Below are positions 1-8,985 of a stretch of 64,000 nt of DNA, one piece after another. Under the pieces are notes generated by a model. That model had not been told where the DNA came from, ran no database searches, and was given only the letters and a program-made list of their open reading frames with translations. How positions within the stretch are numbered: position 1 is the stretch's first letter; the number at the start of each line of letters is the position of its first letter. This stretch comes from JBBROS01 sp965217935. GTDB lineage: Bacteria > Pseudomonadota > Alphaproteobacteria > Acetobacterales > Acetobacteraceae. The stretch is taken from the NCBI GenBank assembly GCA_965217935.1, contig OZ244581.1:496001-560000 (forward strand), written 5' to 3'. A program made the translations under genes and the position numbers.

Positions 1-9
1 GACAACCAT

Positions 10-330
10 TCAGAGCCGACGCCGCGCCGCGGTGGCCCACCTGGCGATGGCGGCGCCAGCAACGCGCCAGGCGCGCCTACTGGCGCAGTAGAACACGGGG
101 GCGTTCGGGTGAAAGCCGGCTGTAATGTTAAAACACGTTCCGGCCGCTTGACGGGCGTCCTCGACGACAACCGGCGCAGAGGCTTCCTGCGCCATGCTTG
201 CAGCGACGCCCGCCAAACAGGCCATGACGAAGGCGACGACCTGCGCTCTTCGCGACAAACGAGGGGCCAAGCCGCTTTTCCCCGCCTTTTCCGGCCTGCA
301 AACGATTGTCCCCGCAGGCCAACTGATCAT
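10..330 (-). CDS. small putative exported protein
   Basis: The 106-residue product has no recognised domain. A positively charged N-terminus is followed by a hydrophobic stretch at about residues 30-47 (VVAFVMACLAGVAASMAQ) ending in an Ala-rich, signal-peptidase-like site; the last 60 residues contain two Cys (GTCF, FYCAS). The start codon overlaps the stop of the upstream glycosyltransferase (TAATG), which suggests translational coupling and is the main reason to accept the gene. The arginine-rich tail could mean the real frame ends earlier. Function unknown. Confidence 0.45.
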   Translation of the reverse strand: MISWPAGTIVCRPEKAGKSGLAPRLSRRAQVVAFVMACLAGVAASMAQEASAPVVVEDARQAAGTCFNITAGFHPNAPVFYCASRRAWRVAGAAIARWATAARRRL

Positions 331-1463
331 TAATGCGCGGGCGGAATTGCGGACGCCGGAACGAGTTGCGGCCTGGAAGCCGGATCCCGCGCCGGGTCAG
401 CGAGTGAGTGCAGGGCCGAGGCGATCGCCTCGGCTTTCGGCCGCCATCCCGCGGCATTGTCCGCGAGGCTCGCCGGGGAGTGGCGCGGGAGTGCGGCAAT
501 GGCCCGGGCCACGCTGCCCGGCTCGGCGGCGCAGAGGCGGGCCATGCTCTCCCCGCCGAGCTGTTCGGCCAAGCCGCCAACCCGGGTCGCGACGATCCAG
601 CGGCGGGCGGCAAGCGCCGCGGCAGCGACGCCGCTTTGGCTCGCCTCCCGGTGGGTGAGGACCAGCGCGTCGGCCCAGCCAAGCAAGGCGCCCAGCTCCG
701 GTTCCGGCACCCATCGGTTCTCGACGGTGACGTTCGCAAGCCCCCGAAGCCGCTCAAGCACCGGGCTTTCCGGGCCGGAACCCACCACGCGAAGCTCGAA
801 CTCCCGACGCAAGCCGAGCTGTTCGATCGAATCGGCGAGGAGGTCGAGGCCCTTATAGGGCAGCAAGCGTCCGAAGGAGAGCAGGCGGAGCCGTCCACCG
901 TGGGCGCCGGCGGGCGGCGGGGCCGGGCCGAACACGAAAGGCGGCAGGGCGGCGCGGACCAAGGGCTGGCCGGGGCTTAGGCCGCGGGCGCGGAGCTGCC
1001 CGGCGACGTGGTCGCTCAGCGCGAACAGCAGGCCGGCACGGCGGAACAGGCTGCGCTGGAGCGGGATCTGAAGCGGGAACGCGTCGCCCGGATGAAGCTG
1101 CGCGTCGTGGACCACGACCGCGTAAGGCACGCCAGCCCGGCGCAGCGCCTGCGCCATGATGAAGTCGAGCGGGGCCGGCATGGCGCACAAGGCGGCATCG
1201 ATCCGGGAGGCGCGGATGTCGCGGGCAAGCTTGGGGATCAGGGCGGGCGTCGCGAGCAGGCGGGCAACGAAGCCGCGGCGGTCCTTGTAGGTGCGGATCG
1301 GGATGTGGTTCTGCGGCGCGTCCGCCAGATCGAGCAGTTCGGCGGCAGTGGACAGCGAGAGGCGCGTTTCGACGCCGGGGATGGCGGCGAGTTCCCTGCT
1401 GATGGCGGCGGCGACCAGCGGCCCGGCGCCGCGCCGGCCCCATTGCCAGATGAGCGCCCTCAT
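330..1463 (-). CDS. GT4-like glycosyltransferase
   Basis: This 377-residue protein looks like a GT-B fold glycosyltransferase of family 4. The C-terminal half carries the usual donor-sugar features: a LLSFGRLLPYKGLD segment near residue 193 (the conserved G-R/K loop), the VVGSGPE segment, and a late E-x(n)-G motif written here as EASQSGVAAAALAAR, followed by ATRVGGLAEQLG. Its start overlaps the stop of the preceding glycosyltransferase by the ATGA arrangement, so the two are probably one operon making or decorating a cell-surface glycan. Donor and acceptor cannot be read from sequence. Confidence 0.85.
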   Translation of the reverse strand: MRALIWQWGRRGAGPLVAAAISRELAAIPGVETRLSLSTAAELLDLADAPQNHIPIRTYKDRRGFVARLLATPALIPKLARDIRASRIDAALCAMPAPLDFIMAQALRRAGVPYAVVVHDAQLHPGDAFPLQIPLQRSLFRRAGLLFALSDHVAGQLRARGLSPGQPLVRAALPPFVFGPAPPPAGAHGGRLRLLSFGRLLPYKGLDLLADSIEQLGLRREFELRVVGSGPESPVLERLRGLANVTVENRWVPEPELGALLGWADALVLTHREASQSGVAAAALAARRWIVATRVGGLAEQLGGESMARLCAAEPGSVARAIAALPRHSPASLADNAAGWRPKAEAIASALHSLADPARDPASRPQLVPASAIPPAH

Positions 1464-2653
1464 GTCGCGGTCTGCTGCCCGAAACCGCTGATGGCCGCCG
1501 CGAGCGGGGCCGGCCCGAACCGCGTCCGTGCCGCGATCTGAGCCGCGGCGCCCAGGCGTTCGCGTTCGCCCGGATCATCGGCGAGCGCAACGAGCGATGC
1601 GGCGGCGGCCTCGATGTCAGGCTCGGCCCAGACAGCGCCTTCGGTCTGGAACACGGCGCGGGAGTCCCGGGCGGGGACAAGGGTCGCCGGCGCCCGCACG
1701 GCCCAGCGGTCGTCGAGGAAGTCCTCTGTCCCCGACCACGCGGTCGCGACCACGGCCTTGCCAAGCAGCATCGCCTCGGCCGGGACGAGGCCGAAGCCTT
1801 CGCTTCGATGCAGGGAGAGGACGATGTCGGCGGCGGCCATGACCGCGTGGGCCTCATCCCTCGGGCGGGTCGCGGTCTCGATCATGACGTTCGGCAAATC
1901 GGCTGCCGCGGATTGCAGACGGGCGAAATCGGCCGGGAAATGGTGCGGGTTGCCGACGCGGATCAGCAGCACCCGGTCCGGCCGGGCGCCGAACGCCAAG
2001 CGGTGGGCGGCGATGGCGGCCAGGGGGTTCTTGCGGTCGAAGCTGGACGCTAGATTGAACGCGACCAGGGTGATGACCGCCCTATCCGGCAGGCCGAGTT
2101 CGGCGCGGCCGAGGGCGGCGGGCGCCGGCGGATGGCAGGCCAGCGGATAAGGCACGACCCGGACCTCGGGAGATTCAAAGCCGGCCGGCATCGCCCGGCG
2201 GATGGCGGCGGCAGAGAACTGCGAGGGCGCCCAGACCTCATGCACGAAACCGAATCCGCTGCGCCACGCCGGGGGAACGACGGGCAGCTCCCACGGCCAC
2301 AGGCCAACGATTCGCCGGCCGCGGAGCATGGCCCGGCCCAGGCGGAGCATGGCGAGCGGGAGGGCGGCCGGGTTGGCATGGAGGACGATCGGCGCCCCGT
2401 CGGGCGGCGGCCGGCGCGGGTCCGCGGGCCAGTTCGGGATGCCGAGGCAATCGAGGCCATGCAGCAGGATGCGCGCGCCTTCGCCGAGGCCGGACGCCTG
2501 GCCGAGCTCGCCGCCGACGGCGACGCCGGGCCACGCCGGGGGGGCGGGGCGATCCGGGCGCGGCGCGACGGCCTCCGCCGCGCGATGCAGCAAACGGCGG
2601 CGAGGCTCCTGCGGGAGAGCGCGCCAGAGCCGGTGCAGCGGGTTCAGCGCCAT
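1460..2653 (-). CDS. GT4-like glycosyltransferase
   Basis: This 397-residue protein is a GT-B type glycosyltransferase. The diagnostic region is RSEGFGLVPAEAMLLGKAV near residue 300, the E-x7-E donor-binding motif of family 4, followed by VATAWSGTEDFL. ATG at 2653 (MALNPLHRLW) is preferred: the frame stays open upstream, but that extension would encode a Pro/Val repeat from a 12-bp tandem repeat and looks non-coding. It overlaps the next glycosyltransferase by 4 bp (ATGA). Role inferred: assembly of a surface polysaccharide. Confidence 0.85.
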   Translation of the reverse strand: MALNPLHRLWRALPQEPRRRLLHRAAEAVAPRPDRPAPPAWPGVAVGGELGQASGLGEGARILLHGLDCLGIPNWPADPRRPPPDGAPIVLHANPAALPLAMLRLGRAMLRGRRIVGLWPWELPVVPPAWRSGFGFVHEVWAPSQFSAAAIRRAMPAGFESPEVRVVPYPLACHPPAPAALGRAELGLPDRAVITLVAFNLASSFDRKNPLAAIAAHRLAFGARPDRVLLIRVGNPHHFPADFARLQSAAADLPNVMIETATRPRDEAHAVMAAADIVLSLHRSEGFGLVPAEAMLLGKAVVATAWSGTEDFLDDRWAVRAPATLVPARDSRAVFQTEGAVWAEPDIEAAAASLVALADDPGERERLGAAAQIAARTRFGPAPLAAAISGFGQQTAT

Positions 2654-2682
2654 CCGCCGCCCGGCCTCAGGAGATCGCCCCA

Positions 2683-2718
2683 GTGACACGGGTGGTGACA
2701 CGGGTGGCGGCACGGGCG
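2683..2718. repeat. 12-bp tandem repeat, three units
   Basis: GTGACACGGGTG occurs twice in direct succession (2683-2694, 2695-2706), followed by the diverged unit GCGGCACGGGCG (2707-2718). It lies just upstream of the glycosyltransferase start at 2653, in its 5' leader. Confidence 0.8.
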
Positions 2719-2910
2719 GTGTCTTGGGCGCCAAGCGTCTGCCCACCCAGGGTTGCCTCTCGGTTGCCATTTCGCGGCTTGATATAGGCCGGGTTAGCCG
2801 CGCCTGCCAGCTTGATGCGATAGCGGTTTGGCTTGGCGCGGACGGTGTTGCCGCATTCCGCTGGTCGGGCAAGTATGCGGCATGGCCGAACCCAATCCGA
2901 TCGCGCGCTG

Positions 2911-3885
2911 ATGACGGGGGCCGACCGCGATCCCAACCGCGACAGCCCGCCTGGCGTCATCCCGCGGTTCCCGGTGGATGTCGCGGCGCCGGATCTCGGG
3001 CCGTGGCTCGCCGGCGATAGCGGCATCCCGGGGTTCATAACCGCCGCAGCGCCGCGGCCAGGGCCGCACGTCGTCTTGATCGGCCTGCTGCACGGCAACG
3101 AGATCGGCGGCGCGATCGTGCTGGACCGGCTGTTGCGGGCCGGCTTGCAACCTTCGCGCGGGCGGCTGACGGCCGGGTTCGCCAACCTGGACGCCTACGC
3201 GCGGTTCGACCCGGCGCAACCGACCGCCTCCCGCTTCGTCGACGAGGACCTGAACCGGCTTTGGGACCCGACGCTCCTGGATGGCCCGCGGACAAGCGCG
3301 GAGTTGGCGCGGGCGCGGGAAATCCGGCCAGTGATCGACCAGGCCGACGTGTTGCTCGACCTGCATTCGATGCTGTGGCCGTCCGACCCGCTGATCTTGA
3401 GCGGGCCGTCGGCCAAGGGACGGCGGCTGGCGCAATCGCTGGGCACGCCGGGCCTGGTGGTGGCGGACCGCGGGCACCAGAGCGGGCCGCGGCTGATCGA
3501 CTATCCGCGGTTCCTCGATGAGGGGACGCAGGCTGCGGCCTGCCTGGTAGAGGCGGGGCAGCACTGGGAACGGGGCACCGTGACGGTGATGCAGGCGACG
3601 GTGGATGCGCTGCTGCGGCGGACAGGGCTGATCGAGGAAGAGCTGGCCGACTTGCCGCCGCCGCGGTGCGCGGAGGTGACAATGGCGGTGACGGCATCGT
3701 CATCGGGGTTCGCCTTCGTGCGGGCCTATCGGGGCGGCGACGTGGTGCCGCGCCGCAACACGCTGATCGCGCTCGACGGCACGACGGAAATCCGAACCCC
3801 GCATGACGACTGCCTGCTGGTGATGCCGAGCCTGCGGGCGAGCCGCGGGCATACCGCAGTCCGGCTGGCGCGGTTCGTCGATTAG
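2911..3885 (+). CDS. succinylglutamate desuccinylase/aspartoacylase family protein
   Basis: This 324-residue zinc-dependent deacylase/carboxypeptidase-like protein belongs to the AstE/AspA branch of the M14 fold. Visible motifs are LLHGNEIGG (His and Glu zinc ligands, near residue 60), DEDLNRLW (substrate-binding Asn-Arg region) and LLDLHSM (third zinc ligand His). The C-terminal domain ends with RAYRGGDVVPRRNTLIA, as in aspartoacylase-like proteins. The start at 2911 (MTGADRD) is chosen because upstream residues look unlike protein; ATG at 2875 is an alternative. Substrate unknown. Confidence 0.82.
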   Translation: MTGADRDPNRDSPPGVIPRFPVDVAAPDLGPWLAGDSGIPGFITAAAPRPGPHVVLIGLLHGNEIGGAIVLDRLLRAGLQPSRGRLTAGFANLDAYARFDPAQPTASRFVDEDLNRLWDPTLLDGPRTSAELARAREIRPVIDQADVLLDLHSMLWPSDPLILSGPSAKGRRLAQSLGTPGLVVADRGHQSGPRLIDYPRFLDEGTQAAACLVEAGQHWERGTVTVMQATVDALLRRTGLIEEELADLPPPRCAEVTMAVTASSSGFAFVRAYRGGDVVPRRNTLIALDGTTEIRTPHDDCLLVMPSLRASRGHTAVRLARFVD

Positions 3886-3940
3886 ACTGCAATCGCCCTG
3901 ACTGGAAACGCGAGGCGCGTCAATTGCCAGTCCAGACCAG
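3885..3940 (+). repeat. short dispersed repeat, family 2, copy 1
   Basis: It begins with GACTGCAATCGCCCTG directly after the stop codon of the desuccinylase gene and contains GACTGG ... CCAGTC as inverted ends plus the core CGTCAATTGCCAGTC. The opening matches the copy at 63222 almost exactly, and the core matches the copies at 63222 and 46170. Confidence 0.7.
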
Positions 3941-4007
3941 CGCCGGACTGGACCCACGTTGGCCGGCGCACCACGTTTGCCGTGAAACGCATGAGCAGGC
4001 CGCGCGA

Positions 4008-4113
4008 CTAAGCAGGCATTCGTGGCTTGTGCCACGAATGCCTGCTTAGGAGTCTTTGAAGACGCATCATTTTCGCATCGTGACGGCGAGCCGTCCTGCG
4101 AAGTGATGCTTAG
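4008..4113 (+). repeat. two-hairpin dispersed element, copy A
   Basis: The first hairpin is a perfect 19-bp stem (4008-4026 with 4031-4049) around the loop TTGT. After the linker AGTCTTTGAAGAC, a second, interrupted hairpin pairs GCATCA (4064-4069) with TGATGC (4104-4109), TTCGCA with TGCGAA and GACGG with CCGTC around the loop CGAG. Copies B (51868) and C (45209) keep the same order. It sits directly upstream of the DUF2889 gene. Confidence 0.88.
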
Positions 4114-4129
4114 AATGGAGTTTGGACCC

Positions 4130-4702
4130 ATGCCGCTGAGCGAACCCGTGGAACGGGAGGCGTTGCACACGCGCCGGATCGAGATCGTCGGCTATCGCCG
4201 GGCCGATGGGCTGTTCGACATCGAGGCGCACCTGACGGACACCAAGACCTACGCGTTCGGGAACCACGACCGCGGCACGATCGAGCCCGGCGTGCCGCTG
4301 CATGGGATGCTGGCCAGGATGACGCTGGACGAGGACATGCTGATCACCCGGTTCGAGGCGGCGACCGAGTTCTCGCCCTTCACGATCTGTCCGCAGGCGG
4401 CGCCGAACTTCGAGCGGCTCGCTGGGCTGCGCGTCGGGCGCGGGTTCATCAAGGCGGCCAATGAGCGGATCGGCGGCGTGCATGGCTGCACCCACCTGCG
4501 CGAACTGCTGGGGCAGATGGGGACTGTGGCGTTCCAGACGCTTTACGCCGTCCGCGCCAAGCGGAGAACGGCGCCGAACTCGCAGACGGCCAGCGCCCAG
4601 CCTGCCGCCGAGCGCCCGGCGTTGCTCGGCACATGCCTCGCCTACGCGCCGGACAGCCCCGTTGTGCAGCGGAACTGGCCCGAGCACTACACCGGGGCTT
4701 GA
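4130..4702 (+). CDS. DUF2889 domain-containing protein
   Basis: This 190-residue protein matches the DUF2889 family from its opening (MPLSEPVEREALHTRRIE) through the core (GYRRADGLFDIEAHLTDTK) to the Cys/His region GGVHGCTHLRELL, which suggests a metal- or cofactor-binding site. The biochemical role of the family is not established. ATG at 4130 is chosen because TGGAG lies a few bases upstream and family members begin MPLS-like; the in-frame ATG at 4115 is an alternative. The two-hairpin repeat forms its 5' leader. Its 3' end overlaps the convergent bolA-like gene by 16 bp. Confidence 0.82.
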   Translation: MPLSEPVEREALHTRRIEIVGYRRADGLFDIEAHLTDTKTYAFGNHDRGTIEPGVPLHGMLARMTLDEDMLITRFEAATEFSPFTICPQAAPNFERLAGLRVGRGFIKAANERIGGVHGCTHLRELLGQMGTVAFQTLYAVRAKRRTAPNSQTASAQPAAERPALLGTCLAYAPDSPVVQRNWPEHYTGA

Positions 4703-4974
4703 GCGGCCTCCGCCGGGGTGCGGAGAACCAGCGACAGGGCGTGCAGGCCGGACCCGAACTCCTCCGTCAGCGCCTGGTTGACGAGGCGGTGCCGGGCGAC
4801 GCGGCCCTGGCCCTCGAACACCGGCGAGACGACGAGGACGTTGTAGTGCGTCTGCCCTCCGGCCGCGGCGCCGGCGTGGCCGGCGTGGCGCGCGCTGTCG
4901 TCGACCACCTCGACGTGCGTGGGCGAGAGGGCGGAGAGAAGGGCGGTGCGGATGCGGGCGGCGCGATCGGTCAT
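4687..4974 (-). CDS. BolA family protein
   Basis: This 95-residue protein has the BolA-like class II KH fold signature: THVEVVDDSARHAGH near the N-terminus, then HYNVLVVSPVFEGQGRVARH and RLVNQALTEEF with the conserved GLHALSL end. BolA proteins usually pair with monothiol glutaredoxins in iron-sulfur cluster trafficking. It is divergent from the J-domain gene and convergent with the DUF2889 gene. BolA next to a J-domain protein and cobST is a familiar arrangement in Rhodospirillales. Confidence 0.9.
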   Translation of the reverse strand: MTDRAARIRTALLSALSPTHVEVVDDSARHAGHAGAAAGGQTHYNVLVVSPVFEGQGRVARHRLVNQALTEEFGSGLHALSLVLRTPAEAAQAPV

Positions 4975-5119
4975 GATTTGTGTTTATCCGATCGCGCCGC
5001 TTTGGGCCATGACATCGCGGAGCCGTTGCGAACGGGACGCATCGGGACAGCGGATGCGCTGGCGGACGCATCCCGCGGCACTTGCCGGGCAGGCCGTTCG
5101 GCGCACATAAAGGGAGATC

Positions 5120-5725
5120 ATGACGACCCGACGCACCACCCGCGCCCGGGCCTATGCGCCCGACCCGGCCGCGACGCCGGGACGCGCCTGCGACAGCCCG
5201 GGCTGCGCGGCCGAAGGGGCGTACCGGGCACCGAAATCCCGCACGTCGCTGAACGACTATCACTGGTTCTGCCTGGAGCACGTGCGCGCATACAACGCCT
5301 CGTGGGACTTCTACAAAGGCATGACGCCGGGCCAGATCGAGGCGCAGACGCGGGCGGACACCGGCTGGCAACGCCCGACCTGGCCCTTGGGCGCCGGCGG
5401 CAAGCCGGTGTTCGACGAGACGCATCTGCGCGACCCGCTGCACCTGCTGGCGGCGGGGCGGGTGAACAGGGATCAGGCTAATGGCCGGGCAAAAGTCGCC
5501 GCGCCCGCGCAACTCCGGGAGCCGATGCAGACTTTAGGCCTCGAGTGGCCGGTCTCTCTGGACGTGGTGAAGACGCGCTACAAGGAACTGGCCAAGAAGC
5601 ACCATCCCGATGCCAACGGCGGCGACCGCGGCGCTGAGGAACGTTTGAAGTCAATAAACCTCGCGTATGCTGCAATACGGCATTATCTAACGGACATGCC
5701 GAGGATGGCAGCGGCGGCCGGTTGA
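5120..5725 (+). CDS. J-domain (DnaJ-like) protein
   Basis: This 201-residue protein carries a C-terminal J domain, about residues 138-195, with the HPD tripeptide in KKHHPDANGG and the family ending LKSINLAYAAIRHYL. The N-terminal part has Cys24-x4-Cys29 and Cys51-x2-His54, a possible zinc site. J domains stimulate DnaK ATPase; there is no Gly/Phe region or classical DnaJ zinc finger, so this is a specialised co-chaperone. It lies 65 bp upstream of cobS. A role in cobaltochelatase assembly is only a guess from position. Confidence 0.88.
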   Translation: MTTRRTTRARAYAPDPAATPGRACDSPGCAAEGAYRAPKSRTSLNDYHWFCLEHVRAYNASWDFYKGMTPGQIEAQTRADTGWQRPTWPLGAGGKPVFDETHLRDPLHLLAAGRVNRDQANGRAKVAAPAQLREPMQTLGLEWPVSLDVVKTRYKELAKKHHPDANGGDRGAEERLKSINLAYAAIRHYLTDMPRMAAAAG

Positions 5726-5790
5726 GGCCGCTGACCGGAGCGAGGCTGCCGACCCTGCCCATTGGGCGAGACACAGGACAATCGAGGCTC

Positions 5791-6810
5791 ATGAACAATA
5801 TCGCTGCCCTGCCCGATACGCGCTCCACGCCCACGTCGGCGATCAACGCTCCCGACACGACGGTAAGCGCGCGAGAGGCGTTCGGCATCGAGTTGGACAT
5901 GCAGGCGCCGGCCTTCTCGGTGCGGACCGAGCATGTCCCGGAGATTGACGACACTTATAAGTTCGACCGCGAGACGACGACGGCGATCGTGGCCGGGTTC
6001 GCGTTCAACCGGCGGGTGCTGATCCAGGGTTACCACGGCACCGGCAAATCGACGCACATCGAGCAGGTGGCGGCGCGGCTGAACTGGCCCTGCATCCGGG
6101 TCAACCTCGACAGCCACATCAGCCGCATCGACCTGATCGGCAAGGACGCGATCGTCCTGAAGGATGGCAAGCAGGTCACCGAATTCCGCGAGGGCATCCT
6201 GCCCTGGGCGCTGCAGCACCCTTGCGCGCTGGTGTTCGACGAGTACGACGCCGGGCGCCCGGACGTGATGTTCGTCATCCAGCGCGTGCTGGAAGTCGAG
6301 GGGCGGCTGACGTTGCTGGACCAGAACCGGGTCATCCGCCCGCACCCGAGCTTCCGCCTGTTCGCGACCGCCAACACGGTAGGGCTCGGCGACACGACCG
6401 GGCTGTATCACGGCACGCAGCAGATCAACCAAGGGCAGATGGACCGCTGGAACATCGTCGCCACGCTCAACTACCTGCCGCACGCCCAGGAGACCGCGAT
6501 CGTACTGGCCAAGCTGGGCACGACCGCCGCCGACAAGGCGATGAAGAAGCAGGTGGAGAGCATGGTGGCCCTGGCCGACCTGACGCGGGCCGGGTTCATC
6601 AACGGCGACATCAGCACCGTGATGTCGCCCCGGACGGTCATGACCTGGGCCGACAACGCGCGCATCTTCCAGGATGTCGGCTTCGCGTTCCGCATGACGT
6701 TCCTCAACAAGTGCGACGAGGCGGAGCGGAGCACGGTGGCCGAGTATTACCAGCGCTGCTTCAACGAGGACCTGCCGACCGGGCTGCTGCCCGCGCGCAA
6801 GGGGCTTTGA
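5791..6810 (+). CDS. cobS: aerobic cobaltochelatase subunit CobS
   Basis: This 339-residue AAA+ ATPase is the small motor subunit of the CobNST cobaltochelatase, which inserts cobalt into hydrogenobyrinic acid a,c-diamide in aerobic cobalamin synthesis. Walker A is GYHGTGKST at residues 80-88 and Walker B is LVFDEYDAG near residue 148; RVLEVEGRLTLLDQN and FATANTVGLGD are typical of the family. The chosen ATG (MNNIAALP) gives the family length; upstream sequence is AT-poor leader. cobT follows after 11 bp. CobN is not in this window. Confidence 0.93.
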   Translation: MNNIAALPDTRSTPTSAINAPDTTVSAREAFGIELDMQAPAFSVRTEHVPEIDDTYKFDRETTTAIVAGFAFNRRVLIQGYHGTGKSTHIEQVAARLNWPCIRVNLDSHISRIDLIGKDAIVLKDGKQVTEFREGILPWALQHPCALVFDEYDAGRPDVMFVIQRVLEVEGRLTLLDQNRVIRPHPSFRLFATANTVGLGDTTGLYHGTQQINQGQMDRWNIVATLNYLPHAQETAIVLAKLGTTAADKAMKKQVESMVALADLTRAGFINGDISTVMSPRTVMTWADNARIFQDVGFAFRMTFLNKCDEAERSTVAEYYQRCFNEDLPTGLLPARKGL

Positions 6811-6821
6811 TGTCCTGACCG

Positions 6822-8699
6822 ATGAGCGGCAGCAAGGACAACAACCGCACTGAGGACTTCAAGCGGGCGACCGCCGGAGCATTGAGGGCGATCGCGCAAC
6901 AGCCCGACGTGCAAGTGGCCTATCAGCCCGGCCCGAGCGGCCTCGTCGGCAAGCGCGCGCGCCTGCCGTTGCCGACCCGGGCCTTGCCGGCGAACGAGAT
7001 GGCCAAGCTGCGCGGGGCGGCCGATAGCGTCGCTCTCCGGCTGCGTCATCACGACGACACCGTCCATGCCGCGCGCAGCCCGGGACGGCGGGAAGCCAAG
7101 GACGTCTACGACGCGCTGGAGCAGGCGCGGGTGGAGGTGATCGGCGCGCAGCACATGAGCGGCGTCGCGGCGAACCTGCACGCGCGGCTCAGTGAGGAGT
7201 GCGAGGCGGAAGGGTTCGACCGCATGACGCGGAAGGACCAATTGCCCCTGCCCGCCGCCCTGAGCCTGCTCGCGCGGGAAAAAATGTCCGGCGAGCCGGC
7301 GCCGGCCGCGGCGCAGAGGATACTGGACGCCTGGCGCGGCACGCTCGGCGACGGGGCCGAGCAGGCCTTGGCCGAGATGGCAATCACCCAGGCCGATCAG
7401 GCGCAGTTCACCCGCGCGGCCCGCCGCCTGCTGGCAGCCCTCGATCTGGCCGAGGCCGAGGTGGAAGCCGAGCCGGACAAGCAGCCCGACGAGAGCGAGG
7501 ACGGCGGCGAGCAAGCCGGCGCGCAGGACAACGCGGAGCAGAGCGAGGGCGACAGCCAGTCCGACTCCGAAAGCATGCTCGGCGCGCAGCCGGAGGAGAT
7601 GGATGGCGAGGCGAGCGAGCAGGAAGGCGGCGAGGAGACCGAAGAGGAGGCCGCCGCCGCGGAAGGCGACGACCGCCCGGGCGGACCGCAGCAGCACCGT
7701 GACAAGCCGCCCTCGGACGACCCGCAGACCTACCGCGCCTATTCCCGGCACAATGACGAGGAAAGCCTGGCCGAGGACCTGTGCGACCCGGACGAGTTGA
7801 CCCGGCTTCGCCAGCAGCTCGACCAGCAGTTGCAGCACTTGCAAGGCGTGGTCAGCAAGCTGGCCAACCGCCTGCAGCGGCGGCTGATGGCGCAGCAGCA
7901 GCGGGCCTGGGAGTTCGACCTCGAGGAAGGGATGCTCGACGCCGGGCGGCTGGCGCGCGTGATCGTCAACCCGTTGCTGAGCCTGTCCTACAAGCGCGAG
8001 CGGGAAACGGATTTCCGCGACACCGTGGTGACGTTGCTGATCGACAACTCGGGCAGCATGAGAGGGCGCCCGATCACGGTGGCGGCGATGTGCGGCGACA
8101 TCCTGGCGCGGACGCTGGAGCGGTGCGCGGTCAAGGTCGAGGTGCTGGGGTTCACCACCCGGGCCTGGAAAGGCGGGCAGAGCCGCGAGCGATGGGTGCA
8201 GGATGGCAAGCCGAGGAACCCGGGGCGGCTCAATGATCTCCGGCATATTGTCTACAAGGCGGCCGACGCGCCTTGGCGGCGGGCGCGCAAGAACTTGGGG
8301 CTGATGCTGCGCGAAGGGCTGCTGAAGGAGAACATCGACGGCGAGGCGCTGCTTTGGGCCTATCGGCGCTTGGCGGGCCGACCGGAGCATCGGCGCATCC
8401 TGATGGTCATCAGCGATGGCGCGCCGGTGGATGACAGCACGCTCTCAGTCAATCCAGGCAATTACCTTGAGCGCCACCTGCGGCAGGTGATCCACGAGAT
8501 CGAGAGCCGAAACCAGGTCGAGCTGATCGCCATCGGCATCGGACATGACGTCACCCGCTACTATCGCCGGGCCGTGACGATCGTGGATGCCGAGGAGCTC
8601 GGCGGCACGGTGATGAAGAAGCTTGCCGAGTTGTTCGAGGAGGATGCCGGGGCAAATTGGGCCCGGGCGGCGGCGGAACGGGCGCCGCTGGTGGCGTAA
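6822..8699 (+). CDS. cobT: aerobic cobaltochelatase subunit CobT
   Basis: This 625-residue partner of CobS has three parts: an N-terminal CobT domain, an acidic low-complexity middle (about residues 205-300, dominated by Glu, Asp, Gln and Ser), and a C-terminal von Willebrand A domain. The VWA MIDAS motif DNSGSM lies at about residues 407-412, and the later ISDGAPVDD and GIGHDV segments complete it. The acidic middle is normal for CobT and should not be read as a repeat artefact. It is co-transcribed with cobS. Confidence 0.93.
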   Translation: MSGSKDNNRTEDFKRATAGALRAIAQQPDVQVAYQPGPSGLVGKRARLPLPTRALPANEMAKLRGAADSVALRLRHHDDTVHAARSPGRREAKDVYDALEQARVEVIGAQHMSGVAANLHARLSEECEAEGFDRMTRKDQLPLPAALSLLAREKMSGEPAPAAAQRILDAWRGTLGDGAEQALAEMAITQADQAQFTRAARRLLAALDLAEAEVEAEPDKQPDESEDGGEQAGAQDNAEQSEGDSQSDSESMLGAQPEEMDGEASEQEGGEETEEEAAAAEGDDRPGGPQQHRDKPPSDDPQTYRAYSRHNDEESLAEDLCDPDELTRLRQQLDQQLQHLQGVVSKLANRLQRRLMAQQQRAWEFDLEEGMLDAGRLARVIVNPLLSLSYKRERETDFRDTVVTLLIDNSGSMRGRPITVAAMCGDILARTLERCAVKVEVLGFTTRAWKGGQSRERWVQDGKPRNPGRLNDLRHIVYKAADAPWRRARKNLGLMLREGLLKENIDGEALLWAYRRLAGRPEHRRILMVISDGAPVDDSTLSVNPGNYLERHLRQVIHEIESRNQVELIAIGIGHDVTRYYRRAVTIVDAEELGGTVMKKLAELFEEDAGANWARAAAERAPLVA

Positions 8700-8705
8700 G
8701 GGCGG

Positions 8706-8760
8706 CGGCGGCGGCACGCCGGCAAAGCGGCCCGGCAAAGCAAAGGCTTGAGGCGCTCGT
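8706..8760 (+). repeat. dispersed repeat, family 3, copy 1
   Basis: GGCACGCCGGC, a spacer, GCCCGGC, then AGCAAAGGCTTGAGGC and CTCGTTCG recur in related form at 24148 and 56811. All three copies are intergenic and in the same orientation. Confidence 0.5.
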
Positions 8761-8876
8761 TCGCCTGATCAATTCCTAGTGGTTCCTTGCGGACGAACCT
8801 CAAGAATTCTCTTGCGCCGCAGCATCCAGATACCCACACTGTTGCCATCCGAAACTTACTGAAAGGAGGTGATCCA

Positions 8877-8948
8877 GTGTCTCATCGTTCGAGCCATCAG
8901 TCCGCTGTCGTGACCTGGACGCCCGCTAAGACGGTCGTCGCCGGCTAA
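8877..8948 (+). CDS. 23-codon ORF behind a near-perfect Shine-Dalgarno
   Basis: A GTG codon begins a 23-residue peptide (VSHRSSHQSAVV, then TWTPAKTVVAG) ending in TAA. Seven bases upstream lies AAAGGAGGTGATCC (8862-8875), complementary to essentially the whole 3' tail of 16S rRNA and far stronger than any other ribosome site seen here. Two hairpins follow the stop, the second resembling a terminator. No family is recognised. It could be a regulatory leader peptide or a small protein; it could also be fortuitous, but the ribosome site with ideal spacing argues for translation. Confidence 0.5.
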   Translation: MSHRSSHQSAVVTWTPAKTVVAG

Positions 8949-8985
8949 ACGCCACTGGCCGGCAGTCTTGGACTGTCGAACTATG

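Noticed and set aside
7440..7760. Possible repeat or low-complexity artefact inside cobT
   Set aside because: The acidic linker is a normal feature of CobT between its N-terminal and VWA domains.
8862..8878. Exact match to the 3' end of 16S rRNA on the minus strand
   Set aside because: Only about 17 bases match and the flanks do not resemble rRNA, so this is a strong Shine-Dalgarno, not an rRNA gene fragment.
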